NCBI GenBank assembly: GCA_023548195.1
Contig: JAJHZJ010000121.1
Coordinates: 434,001-498,000, forward strand
Length of the DNA stretch: 64,000 nt
Direction of reading: 5' to 3'
Origin: Bettongia penicillata ogilbyi
Taxonomy: Eukaryota > Chordata > Mammalia > Diprotodontia > Potoroidae
This document shows, in pieces, positions 22,334 through 31,824 of the stretch. The number at the start of each line of letters is the position of its first letter. Positions within the stretch are counted from its first letter, which is position 1. A model generated the notes under the pieces. It saw nothing but the letters and a program-made list of their open reading frames with translations, was not told the DNA's origin and made no database searches. The position numbers were made by a program, and so were the translations under genes.

Positions 22334-22638
22334 GTGTTCATCCATCCTTGCCAAAGAAGACCATGCCATCAGAGAAATAATGGCATGACTTGCACTTGAC
22401 TTTGAGTGAGGGAGGGCTGTGCAGGTCACCAGCCTCACTTCTCCTCCAGAGCCACCTGAATCCAGTGACCACATATTCATCAGGATGACTGGAGATGACC
22501 CAGGATGAGGCAATTTGGGTTAAGTGACTTGCCCAAGGTCACACAGCTAATGCATGTCAAGTGTCTGAGGTGAGATTTGAAGTCAGGTCCTCTTGACTCC
22601 TCTACTGTTGCTCTATCCACTGCACCACCTAGCTCCCA
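22334..22638 (-). mobile_element. Composite tRNA-head/RTE-tail SINE (Mar1-type)
   Basis: Reverse copy, read on the plus strand from the tail: 'ttcatccatccttgcc' (RTE-like 3' end), 'atgacttgcacttgactttg', 'gggctgtgcaggtcaccagc', 'tcctccagagccacctgaat', 'aggatgactggagatgaccc', then a MIR-like core ('gtgacttgcccaaggtcaca') and a tRNA-like head ending 'actgcaccacctagct'. It appears full length. The tail matches the forward elements at 23.0-23.6 and 25.0-25.2 kb. Confidence 0.75.
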
Positions 22639-22748
22639 AAGTCTCCCTTTACAGGAAGCTTTTCCAGTTAACTTCATTTCTTCATTAGCTGTTCTGCTTG
22701 AATTCTACTCCAGGAATATCATCTGTGCCCCACTCTATATACACATAC

Positions 22749-22815
22749 AAACACACACACACACAACACACACACAACATACACACACACAACACACACA
22801 CAACATACACACATG
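22749..22815. repeat. CA-rich minisatellite, 26-bp period
   Basis: A CA run broken by AACA and AACAT in a regular way: two consecutive 26-base units (22755-22780 and 22781-22806), each ending in 'caacat'. The Thr/His- and Cys/Val-rich open frames through it on both strands are artefacts of the repeat. Confidence 0.85.
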
Positions 22816-22904
22816 ATGGGTACCCTCTAGCAGTACCCCTCTCACCCTTTTCAGTACCTTTTTGTGTATTATGTTCCTCCATTAAATAATAACTCCATTA
22901 TATG

Positions 22905-23035
22905 TCCAGTATATGTTCCTCCATTAAACAATAAATAGTAACTCCTTGAGGGCAGAATCTCTTCTTATTTGTACTCCCAGAGGTTAGCACTATGTCTGGA
23001 ATATAGTATATAATTAGTAAGTATTTACTGACCGC
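22905..23035 (+). mobile_element. L2-type LINE 3' end
   Basis: 'taactccttgagggcagaat', 'ttgtactcccagaggttagc', 'actatgtctggaatatagta' and 'agtaagtatttactgacc'. Confidence 0.6.
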
Positions 23036-23037
23036 CA

Positions 23038-23612
23038 TTCTCTGGTCCAAGTGGGACTAATGAGGTGTACAGGGAGAACTAGCACCTCTGGTGTGAGGGC
23101 TTGTTGAGCCCTTTAAAGGCTGCTCATCCACCTTTGGTGTCCACCTTATTCACCCAACTTTCACATGTGACTCCAAGAAGCTATAGTGTACACAGCAGCC
23201 ACACCACAGTAAACCATCTCAGCGGATGGCTAAACTACCTTGAGGGTAACTGACAGGCCTCAAATCCATCAGTAAGCTGGGAAATGCCTACCCCAAGCAT
23301 GTCAAGACTTCCTCTGGCTGAATGGACAGATGAGAACAATTTGTCCCAACAGCCATGAAGGTGGGCCGCTAGTGCAGGTACTGTAAAGCACTCGGAGCTT
23401 GGTCAGACATCTAAGATGCCAAGGTCATCCACTGGGTCATCACCAGTTGCTTTTACTTTTGTGCTGTCACTGAGCTTCAATGATTCCAGAAAAGAGAGTC
23501 AGAGGCTGACGATTCTGTGCAGCTGCCTCACTCACCTGCAAGTCAAGACATCACCCCAGGTTAGCATTGGTTCTCTTGGAAAACAAAGAATGAACACTAG
23601 GGCTCTGCCTCT
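23038..23612 (+). mobile_element. RTE-clade LINE 3' portion or long RTE-derived SINE
   Basis: The end of this segment ('ctgcaagtcaagacatcacc', 'gttctcttggaaaacaaaga', 'atgaaca') is the same type of 3' terminus as the SINE tails at 22.3 and 25.0 kb. It extends about 450 bases further upstream ('ggtggtgcc'-like head absent), through 'ccatgaaggtgggccgctag', 'gcactcggagcttggtcaga' and 'tccactgggtcatcaccagt'. This suggests the parent RTE family rather than the short SINE. Confidence 0.5.
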
Positions 23613-24600
23613 AACTTCCATGAAATCAGGTAGATGGAATAAATTTCTGACTTTGGAGAATACAAAACATCCATACACAATAAAGAGACAATAAACATTG
23701 AACTAGATGGCTTATCTGCTTAGAAATGAGGAAAATGAGGGGTGAAAGAGTTATTGCTTGTTTTATTTTCCCATTTGGATTCAACTAGAGAATAGGAAGA
23801 AATTACAGTGTGAGAGATGTCCCTAGGCAATTTGGGACTGCAAAACACAATGAAAATCTTAAAAAGCATCCTGTGTCATGACCTTAGAGTAACAGCCAGG
23901 ATTGTAGGAGAAGAATTCTTTACACAGAATCCTTGGGGTCACATAAGCCCTGACTCTGATCTTTCTCTAAAGACACCATCCCTTCTGGGGAGTGGATCTG
24001 ACAACACCGTGTTCCTGTGCTGGGATGTGAAGGGTCCTCCAGTTGTTTCCTGAGATATACAAAAGAACGACAAAATTCCATGTCTAGCTGCTGAGAGTTA
24101 GTGAGGAAAGCAAAATTTCCAACTCCCTCCCATGCCTTTTTTTTCCATCTAATTGTCAGGAAAAATGCTTTCAAAGTCACATTCCCTACAAATATCATTC
24201 TGCCTGTTAAAGAAAAGCCACTGGCAGAGCTATTCAGCAACACCATTATACCAACCAGCAGTCTCACTGGAGTACTGAACAATCTGTGCCACTGATCAGA
24301 AAGTGGCTATTTTAGCTTTAAAGGGGAAATCAAGCTTTCAAAAACAATTATGAGCTTATAATTATTTTAACTAAGAAATATAAAAACAGCTCCTTTCTTT
24401 CCAAAGGACAATGCAATTTTTGCCAGGGCTCTAAACTCTTAATAAAATATTTAAGTTCTTTCACAAACTGAAACCTATAGAAAATAGCAGATCAGAGATA
24501 AATAAGCATGGTAAAGAAGTATTAGATTAAAAAAAATACTCATGTGAGGGAACCCTCAAACTGATTTGCAGGGAAAATATGATAGAGAAAATTAACACAA
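23613..24600. other. Non-coding, no recognised feature
   Basis: About 1 kb without an assignable repeat. A 120-codon reverse frame (23920-24282) and 64-92-codon forward frames show no motif I recognise and overlap one another. Confidence 0.4.
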
Positions 24601-24604
24601 GTTC

Positions 24605-24775
24605 ATAGATTTAGAATTAAAAGAGACCTTGGACTTCATCAAGTTCAACCTTCCATTTTCACAAATTAGGAAACTGAAATTAAGAGATGTAAAAAAAAGA
24701 GGTTTGCCTAAGGTCACACAGGTGGGAAGTGGCAGATCGGGGTTTGAACCTAACTCCAAATACAATTTCCCATTC
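24605..24775 (-). repeat. MIR-type SINE with CR1-like end
   Basis: 'tagaattaaaagagaccttg' leads into a reverse MIR core ('aaattaggaaactgaaatta', 'tgcctaaggtcacacagg') and a degenerate tRNA-like head. Confidence 0.6.
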
Positions 24776-24864
24776 CATTAAACCACACTGCCCTTTGTCC
24801 TACTGCTCTCATTTAACTACCAATCTCCTCTTCAACAAGTTCTTACTTTCTATCCCTTCAATCA

Positions 24865-25037
24865 ATCAACATGCATTTGTTAAGTACCTGCTGTGTGCCA
24901 AGAACTGGAAACGAAAGACAAAAATAAATGAGCCCCTTTTCTCGAGGAGCTTACAGACTATTATTGAATGGTTTCAGTCAAACTCAGTCAAACTGAGACC
25001 TGTTAAAGATCTCATCTTGAAAAACCCTACCTTCCTA
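24865..25037 (-). mobile_element. L2 LINE 3' end, outer layer of the nested pile
   Basis: Reverse L2 3' terminus: 'aacatgcatttgttaagtac', 'ctgctgtgtgccaagaactg' and 'ctcgaggagcttacagacta'. It continues beyond the inserted SINE at 25251, so the SINE is younger. Confidence 0.65.
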
Positions 25038-25240
25038 CATCTTGGGCCATGGTCATCTCCAGTTATCCTGGTCCATATCTGGCTACTGGACTCAGATAGC
25101 TCTGGAGAAAAAAATAAGGTCAGTGACTTTACACAGACCTCCCTCACATAAATCCAATTAACTTGCATGTCATGGCACCGCATTCCTGATTTCATGGTTC
25201 TCTTCAAGAATGAAGGACAAACAGCACCAGCAACAGCAAT
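25038..25240 (+). mobile_element. RTE-tail SINE (Mar1-type), 5' truncated
   Basis: Forward tail of the same family as 22.3 kb: 'atggtcatctccagttatcc', 'actggactcagatagctctg', 'cttgcatgtcatggcac', 'ggttctcttcaagaatgaag' and a final 'acaaacagcaccagcaacag' microsatellite-like end typical of RTE tails. The tRNA head is missing. It sits inside reverse L2. Confidence 0.7.
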
Positions 25241-25250
25241 TCTTTCAGAA

Positions 25251-25486
25251 AAGATACTTTGTATCAAAATAAGTATACACAGAATAAAGACAAAATTTAA
25301 AAAAAAACGAACAAAAAAGAAGCTAAGGGAGGAATGGTAAAAACAAGAAGAATGGCAAATCAGGGAAGGCTTCATGTAGGAGGCAGAACTTCAGCTGAGT
25401 CAAGAAACATAAAAGATACTATGACAAAGAGAGAAGGAAAAAGAGGATTTTAGGCATGGGGGATAGAGGTGGGCAAAATTCACTGC
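25251..25486 (-). mobile_element. L2 LINE 3' UTR, continuation
   Basis: 'ggaaggcttcatgtaggagg', 'cttcagctgagtcaagaaac' and 'ttttaggcatgggggataga' follow the L2 reverse-strand order. The segment is cut by the L1 that starts at about 25487. Confidence 0.6.
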
Positions 25487-25489
25487 AAT

Positions 25490-26055
25490 AGAATATATTA
25501 TGCCTCAGCTGAAATAAAAAAAGTAGGGGTAGCAATCCTGATTTCAGACAAAGCAAAAGCAAAAAGAGATCTAATTAAAAGAGATAAGGAAGGAAACTAC
25601 ATCCTGCTAAAAAGTACCATAGAAAATGAAGAATCTCAATATTAACATATATGCACCAAGTGGTATAGCATCCAAATACTTAGAAGAGAAGTTAATGGGG
25701 TTATAGGAAGAAATAGACAGAAAAACTATACCAGTAAGGGACCTCAAGCTCCCCCTCTCAGAACTAGATAAATCTAATCACAAAATAAATAAGAAAGAAG
25801 TTAAGGAGGTGAAAAGACTTTTAGAAAACTTAGATATGGTACACCTCTGGAGAAAATTGAAGGGGATTAGAAAGGAATATACTTTTGTCTCAGCAATATA
25901 TGGCATATATACAAAAATTGACCATGTGCTAGGTTATAAAAACCCCACAATCCAACGCAGAAAGGCAGAAATATTGAATGCATCCTTTCAGATCATGATG
26001 CAATAAAAATTACATATAAAAAAGGGCCATGGAAAGATAGACTAAAAATTAATTC
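25490..26055 (+). pseudogene. L1 ORF2 endonuclease domain remnant (copy 1, part 1)
   Basis: Decayed N-terminal APE-type endonuclease region of L1 ORF2, which in a live element nicks target DNA for target-primed reverse transcription. Visible pieces are a 'VAILISDKA'-like stretch (25528 on), a 'DL.LPLSELDKS' stretch near 25739-25775 that corresponds to the GDxN-PLS box, a 65-codon frame (25809-26006) with RKEYTF and KIDHVLGYK, and the catalytic Ser-Asp-His triplet at 25988-25996, which is now in another frame because of an indel just before it. The HAL1-like element is inserted about 75 bases further on. Non-functional. Confidence 0.85.
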
Positions 26056-26070
26056 AAAACTAAATAATCT
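26056..26070 (+). repeat. Target-site duplication, left copy
   Basis: The 15-base direct repeat aaaactaaataatct occurs here and at 28876-28890, exactly flanking the HAL1-like element. This marks it as one target-primed insertion. Joining the L1 sequence across one copy restores alignment with L1 copy 2 around 34.8 kb. Confidence 0.95.
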
Positions 26071-26753
26071 TGGGGGAGAAGCCAAGATGGCGGAGTAGAA
26101 AGACACACATATGCTAGCTCCAAACCCACAGCCCATATATTTTCTGTAAAAAGAACTCCCCACAAATTCTGGATCTGTGCAAGCCACGCAGAAACACAGT
26201 GGGAGAGATTTCTGTTCCAGAGAGTCCTGGAAAGCCATCTCCAGGGGTCCGTCGCACTCTGGACGCAGATCCCACCCCTGTGCTGCCCTGGCCACATGGC
26301 CCCGAGAGGAGCAGATCGGAGCAGGCTTCAGGGACGGAATCTCTGGCGGCCGCAAAGGTCCCTCCACCCACAGGTGCTCCAGGTCAGTGAGAGAGACGTC
26401 TGGGCTGGCCAAGAGGGGAGCGGGGTGTCTCTGTGACTAGGAACCCCTCAGGAGGCAGCAGCAGAGGGAGCGGCAGAGCCAGCAGCAGCCCAAGACACCT
26501 GGAGCAGCAGGCAGGAGCTCAGGGCCATTACTGAAGGTCTCTGCATAAATCCCCTGAGGGAACTGAGGCTGGGAGATGGCCGTGCCCCTACCTGAGCACC
26601 AGAACTTAAGCTCACATTGAATAGTAGACGCTCCTGCCACTGAAAGCCCTGAAGCTGTGGAGCAGCATTTGAATCTCAGACCCCAAGCACTAGCTGGGCA
26701 GATCTAGGTGGGGGTAGAGAGGAATCTCAGAAGTCAAGTAACTGGCTGGGAAA
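26071..26753 (+). promoter_or_regulatory. 5' UTR / internal promoter of the HAL1-like element
   Basis: The element begins with 'caagatggcgg' at 26083-26093, which matches the YY1-type motif at the start of L1 promoters that sets transcription initiation at the element's first base. The following 300 bases are the most CpG-dense in the window and contain a GCGGCCGC octamer (26346-26353). The same start, with one change (caagatggcag), is at 32818-32828 in L1 copy 2. Activity today is unknown. Confidence 0.6.
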
Positions 26754-27852
26754 ATGACCAGAAAAGGGAAGAAAAATAAGACCATAGAGGGCTACTTTCT
26801 TGGAGACCAGATGTTTCTTCCTCCTTTCATTTCTGATGAGGAAGTACAATGCTTGCCATCTGGGAAAGATGTGGAGGTCGGGGCCTCTGTATCCCAGACA
26901 TCCAAGGTGGATGTCCAGTGGGCTCAGGCCATGGAAGAGCTCAAAAAGGATTTTGAAAATCAAGTTAGACAGGTGGAGGAAAAACTGGGAAGAGAAATGA
27001 GAGAGATGCAAGAAAAGCATGAAAAATGGGTCAATATCTTGCTAAAGGAGACCCAAAAAAATGCTGAGGAAATTAACACCTTGAAAAATAGGCTCACTCA
27101 ATTGACAAAGGAGGTTCAAAAAGCCAATGAGGAGAAGAATGCTTTCAAAAGCAGAATGAGCCAAATGGAAAAAGAGGCTCAAAAGCTCAATGAATTTAAT
27201 AATTCTCTCAAAATTAGAATGGAACAGATGGAGTCTAATGACTTTATGAGAAACCAAGAAATCACCAAACAAAACCAAAAGAATGAAAAAATGGAAGAGA
27301 ATGTGAAATATCTCATGGGAAAAACAACTGACCTGGAAAATAGATCCAGGAGAGACAATTTAAAAATTATGGGAATACCTGAAAACCATGATGAAAAAAC
27401 AAGCCTAGACATCATCTGTCATGAAATCATCAAGGAAAACTGCCCTGATATTCTAGAGTCAAAGGACAAGAATTCAAGGAATTCACCGATCACCTCCTGA
27501 AAGAGATCCAAAAGGAGAAACTCCTAGGAACATTGTGGCCAAATTCCAGAATTCCCAGGTCAAGGAGAAAAACTTGCAAGCAACTAGAAAGAAACAATTC
27601 CAGTATTGTGGAAATACAATCAGGATAACACAAGATCTAGCAGCTTCTACATTAAGGGATCGAAGGGTGTGGAACAGGATATTCCAGAAGTCAAAGGAAC
27701 TAGGACTCAAACCAAGAATCACCTACCCAGCAAAACTGAGTATAATACTTCAGGGGAAAAATATCGTCCTTCAATGAATTAGAGGACTTCAAGCATTCTT
27801 AATGAAAAGACCAGAGCTGAAAAGAAAATTTGATTTTCAAACACAAGAATGA
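26754..27852 (+). pseudogene. HAL1/L1 ORF1 protein gene, frameshifted
   Basis: L1-type ORF1, an RNA-binding, trimeric coiled-coil nucleic-acid chaperone that packages element RNA in the cytoplasm. The first 248 codons (26754-27500) hold an N-terminal tail, a coiled coil (about residues 55-190) with three 21-residue repeats starting at residues 106, 127 and 148, and the start of the RRM-like domain (DLENRSRRDNLKIMGIPE, 193-210). A one-base frameshift at about 27465-27485 ends that frame. The C-terminal domain continues in the next frame (27535-27777), with FQYCGNTIRITQDLAASTLR and ITYPAKLSI, the counterpart of the conserved YPAKLSF of mammalian L1 ORF1p. Further indels near 27765 and 27795 separate the last part, which stops at 27850-27852. 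The start at 26754 is chosen because it opens the conserved frame after the 5' UTR. Not a host gene; no complete protein can be made. Confidence 0.9.
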
Positions 27853-27980
27853 GAAGCATGAAAAAGTAAACAGCAAAGAGAAGTCATAAGGGACTTACCA
27901 AAGGTGAACTGTTTACATTCCTACATGGAAAGACAATATTTGTAACTCTTAAACTTTTCAGTATCTGGGTAGTTGGTGGG

Positions 27981-28034
27981 ACCACACACACACAGATACA
28001 CACACACACACGTACACACGTGCGTGCACACACA
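27981..28034. repeat. CA microsatellite in HAL1-like 3' UTR
   Basis: Interrupted (CA)n about 130 bases after the ORF1 stop. The reverse HAL1-like element has its (GT)n at the same relative place (39932-39962), so the repeat was present in the family source and mutates in each copy. Confidence 0.9.
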
Positions 28035-28307
28035 TGTAGAGACAGAGAGCACAGAGTGAATTGAATACGATGGGACCATAAAGAAATTAAGGTAAATGGT
28101 GAGAGAGAAATGTAGTGGGAGGAGAGAGGGTGAAATGGAATGGGATAAATTATCTCTCATTCAGGAGGCAAGCAGGAGACTTTTTAGTGGAGGGAAAAAG
28201 AGGAGAGCTGAGAAAAAAACATGAAGTTTACCCTCATTACGTTCGACTAAAGGAAGGAATAAAATGCACACTGATTTTGGTATGAAAATCTATCATACAA
28301 TACAGGA

Positions 28308-28376
28308 AAGTGGGGGAGAAGGAGATAAGCAGGGTGGGGGGGAGGATGGAAGGGAGGGCAATGGGAGGAGGGAGCA
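28308..28376 (+). other. G-rich polypurine tract in HAL1-like 3' UTR
   Basis: A strand-asymmetric purine tract with several G-runs (for example 'gggtgggggggaggatgg'). L1 3' UTRs in other mammals carry comparable polypurine tracts able to form G-quadruplexes. The matching C-rich tract in the reverse copy lies at about 39590-39655. Confidence 0.6.
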
Positions 28377-28875
28377 ATCTGAAGTCAACACTCTTGGGGA
28401 GGGACAAGATCAAAAGAGAGAACAGAAGCAATGGGGGGCAGGATAGGATAGAGGGAAATAGAGTTAGTCTTACACAACATGACTATTATGGAAGTCATTT
28501 GCAAAACTACACAGATAGGGCCTATATTGAATTGCCTGCCTTCCCAAAGGGAATGGGTGGGGAGGGAGGGGTGAGGAGAATTTGGAACTCAAAGTTTTAG
28601 GAACAACTGTTTAGTATTGTTCTTGCTCCTAGGAAATAAGAAATACAGTTAATGGGGAATAGAAAGTCATCTGGCCCTACAGGACAAAAGAAAAGATAGG
28701 GACATGAGAAGGGAGGGATGATAGAAGAGAGGGCAGATTGGTGATAGGGGAAATTAGAATGCTCAGTGTATTGGGGTAGGGGGAGGGGAGAAATGGGGAG
28801 AAAATTTGGAACCCAAAATTTTGTGAAAATGAATGTAAAAAAGTTAAATAAATAAATTTAATAATTTAAAAAGAA

Positions 28876-28890
28876 AAAACTAAATAATCT
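28876..28890 (+). repeat. Target-site duplication, right copy
   Basis: Identical to 26056-26070. After it the L1 ORF2 sequence resumes ('aattctaaggaacaag'), collinear with 34825 onward in L1 copy 2. Confidence 0.95.
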
Positions 28891-31308
28891 AATTCTAAGG
28901 AACAAGTGGGTCAAACAGCAAATCATAGCATCAATCAATAACTTCATTCAAGACAATGGCAATAATGAGATAAACCAAAACTTATGGGATGCAGCCAAAG
29001 CAGTTCTTAGGAGAAATTTTGTATTTCTAAATGCTTACATGAATAAAATAGAGAAAGAACAGATTGATAAATTGAGCATACAACTAAAAAAGCTAGTAAA
29101 AGAACAAATTTTAAATCCCCAAATAAACACTGAATTAGAAATTCTGAAAACCAAAGAAGAGATCAATATCTATAAATATCAATAAAATTAAGAAAACTAT
29201 TAAACAAAAAATAAAACTAAGAGCTGGTTTGTGGAAACAAAACAAAAAAATAGATAAACCTTGGGTTATTTTCATTTTTTTTAGAAAATAAGAAAACCAG
29301 ATTACCAGTATCAAAAATGAAAAGGGTGAATTCACCAGCAATGAATAAAAAAATTAAAACAGCAATTAGGAGCTAGTTTGCCCAACTGTATGCCAATAAA
29401 TCTGGCAATCTAAGTGAAATGAATGAATATTTACAAAAATATTAATTTCCCAGATTAACAGAAGAGAAAATAAAATAAATAATCCCACTTCAGAAAAAGA
29501 AATTGAACATATCATTAATGAATTCCCTAAGAAAAAATCTCCAGGAACAGGTGAATTTATAAGTGAATTCTACCAAACATTTAAAGAACAATTAATTCCA
29601 ATAACATATAAAGTTTTTGGAAAAATATGCAAAGAATGAATCCTATCAATTTTTTTTTTATGGTACTAATACCTAAACCAGGAGAAGGCAAAACAGAAAA
29701 AGAATATATAGATCAATTTCCATAATGAATATTGATGCAAAAAATTTAAATCAGATATTAGCAATAAGATTATAGCAGTTAAACATGAGGATAATATACT
29801 GTGATCAGGCAGGATTTATACCAAAAAAGCAAGGCTGGTTCAATATTAGGAAAACTCAGCATAATTGACCATATCAATAACAAAATTAACAGAAATCATA
29901 TGATTATCTCCATAGATGCAGGGAAAGCTTTTGACAATATACAATACCCAATTCTATTAAAAACACTGGAGAGCATAGGAATAAATGGAATTTTCCTTAA
30001 AATGATAAGTAGCATCTATCTAAAACCATCAGCAAGCATTATATGTAATGGGTATAAGCTAGAAGCATTTCCAGCGGGGGTGAAACAAGGATGTTCATTA
30101 TTGCCACTGTTATTCAATATTGTACCAGAAATGTTAGCAATAAGAGAAAAAAAGAAATAGAAGGAATTAGAATAGGCAATGAAGAAATAAAACTATCACT
30201 CTTTGCAAATGATATGATGGTATACTTAGAGAATCCTAGAGAATCAACTTAAAAGCTACTTGGAATAATTAATAAATTTAGCAAAGTTGTAGGATATAAA
30301 ATAAATCCATAAAAAAATCAGTGTTTCTATATGTTACCACCAAAGGCCAGCAGCAAAAGATAGAAAGAGAACTTCATTTAAAGTTATTAGAGATGATATA
30401 AAATATTTGGGAGCCTACCTGCTAAGACAAACTCAGAAACTATATGAACACAATTGCAAAACACTTTTCACACAGTCAAATTCAAATAATTGGAAAAATG
30501 TCAGTTGTTCATATGTAGTTCTAGGTGATATAATAAAAGATAATTCTACTAAAATTAATCTTTTGTTCAATGCCATACCAGTCAAACTACCAAAAAAATT
30601 TTATATAGAACTAGAAAAAAATAACAAAATTAATCTGGAAGAACAAAAGTTCCAGAGTATTGAAGGAATTATTGAAAAGAAATGCAAGGGAAGGTGGCCC
30701 AGCTGTACTAGATATAAAACTGTATTATAAAGCAGCAATGATCAAAACAACTTGGTACTGGCTAAGAAACAGAGTGATGGATCAGTGAAATAGGTAAGTA
30801 CACAACACACATTAGTCAATGACTATAATAATCGGTTTTATAAACCCAAAGACTCCAGCTTTCAGGATAAGAACTCCCTATTTGACAGAAACTTCTGAAA
30901 AAACTAGAAAATTGTGTGGCAGAAACTAGGCACAGATCAGCATATTAGATCATATACTAAGATAAGGTAAAAAAAAAAAGTAAAAAATATTTATGTATAA
31001 AGAATGATACTATATGCAAATTAGGAGAGCAAGGAATATAGTTCACCAGTCAGTTGTATGGAGGACAGAATAATTTATGACCAAATAAGAGATAGAGAAC
31101 ATTATGAAAGGTAATCTTGATTATTTTCATCATATTATATGTTGATTACATTAAATTAAAAAGTTTTTGCACAAACAAGGTCAATGTAACCAAGATTACA
31201 ACAGATGCAGAAGCTGGGAAATATTTTTTGCAGCCAATGTCTCTGATAAAGACATTGTTTCTAAAATACATGGAGTTAACTGAGTCAAATTTATAAGACT
31301 ACAAGTCA
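28891..31308 (+). pseudogene. L1 ORF2 reverse-transcriptase region remnant (copy 1, part 2)
   Basis: Continuation of ORF2 after the HAL1-like insertion: the region between the endonuclease and the reverse transcriptase (28.9-29.6 kb), then the polymerase domain. A 119-codon frame (29801-30160) contains IDAGKAFDNIQYPILLKTLE and [14 protein letters not shown], typical L1 RT blocks. The catalytic F-A-D-D box is F-A-N-D at 30202-30213, so one metal-binding Asp is lost, and the frames around it are interrupted. A 107-codon frame (30407-30730) covers the thumb and beginning of the C-terminal part. The element cannot encode an active polymerase. Confidence 0.9.
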
Positions 31309-31313
31309 TTCCC

Positions 31314-31819
31314 TGTAGGACCCTGACATACACAGGAGGGCCTGTACAGGTTCTTAGATCTCCTTTTCTAAAAGGAAAGCAACTTTTGAGGGATCAACAA
31401 TGACTTTAATGAAGCACATATATAATTCACTTAGTTCAGAGGAAAAAGTCAGTACCATGAACTTCAGAGAAAATACAAAGAAATAATAACCAAAAGAAGA
31501 CAGGACTTCTAACTGTCTGACCATAAGCAATACACACATCAGAGATCAACAGATAGATCCAACTGTCTTACATACATATGGAGAGAGAAGCACCAACATC
31601 TGGATTTTCAATGCCAGGGGGCTCCTTAGTGGCTACCCAGAGTCTTGTCTGTCCAAACAAACACTTCCAATGGGTAATCCCAAAAGTAAAACCTCACCTC
31701 AGAGTATATACACACTTTTCAGAGCTGGAGGGCAGAACTCTCTGACCCAGTGCGTCCACAGAAATTAACAAAAGCTACTTGGCCTATTAACAGGCGAAGA
31801 AGATCTAGTTAACATCACA
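31314..31819 (-). mobile_element. Solo LTR of an endogenous retrovirus (family A), reverse
   Basis: A 506-base segment beginning TG and ending CA sits inside the L1 3' region, flanked by a near-perfect 5-base duplication (ttccc 31309-31313, ttctc 31820-31824). Removing it restores the L1 phrase 'aagtcattccc..aattgataaatg', as seen uninterrupted at 63.3 kb. On the reverse strand it aligns block by block with the LTR at 21.8-22.3 kb: ATTAAA (reverse complement at 31405-31410), TATA-like 31705-31710, and 'gatctaagaacctgta'. There are no viral genes; it is the residue of LTR-LTR recombination. Confidence 0.8.
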
Positions 31820-31824
31820 TTCTC

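Larger units (their letters stand above)
26071..28875 (+). mobile_element. HAL1-like (half-L1) retrotransposon, ORF1 only
   Basis: A 2.8 kb element with an L1-type 5' end ('ggagaagccaagatggcgga'), a GC-richer 5' UTR (to 26753), a single ORF1 (26754-27852, broken), a G/A-rich 3' UTR of about 1 kb with a CA microsatellite, and an A-rich end with AATAAA (28847-28852). There is no ORF2: the 3' UTR starts directly after ORF1. A perfect 15-bp target duplication and both termini show that it inserted whole, so the missing ORF2 is not due to 5' truncation. ORF1-only L1 relatives are known as HAL1 and must rely on L1 ORF2 in trans. The reverse copy at 39.1 kb has the same ORF1-to-3' UTR junction. It is among the youngest large insertions here, judged by its sharp ends and retained CpGs. 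Confidence 0.85.

Noticed and set aside
22577..22889. Thr/His- and Cys/Val-rich open frames
   Set aside because: Translation of the CA-rich minisatellite.
23920..24282. 120-codon reverse open frame
   Set aside because: Nothing recognisable in the translation. The opposite strand is also open, so composition is the likely cause.
25993..26440. Cluster of 82-139-codon overlapping frames on both strands at 26 kb
   Set aside because: They lie in the GC-richer 5' UTR of the HAL1-like element, where stop codons are rarer. No motif is shared with known proteins.
26754..27500. 248-codon open frame as a host coiled-coil gene
   Set aside because: It is L1/HAL1 ORF1, inside a retroelement with target duplications and interrupted by frameshifts.
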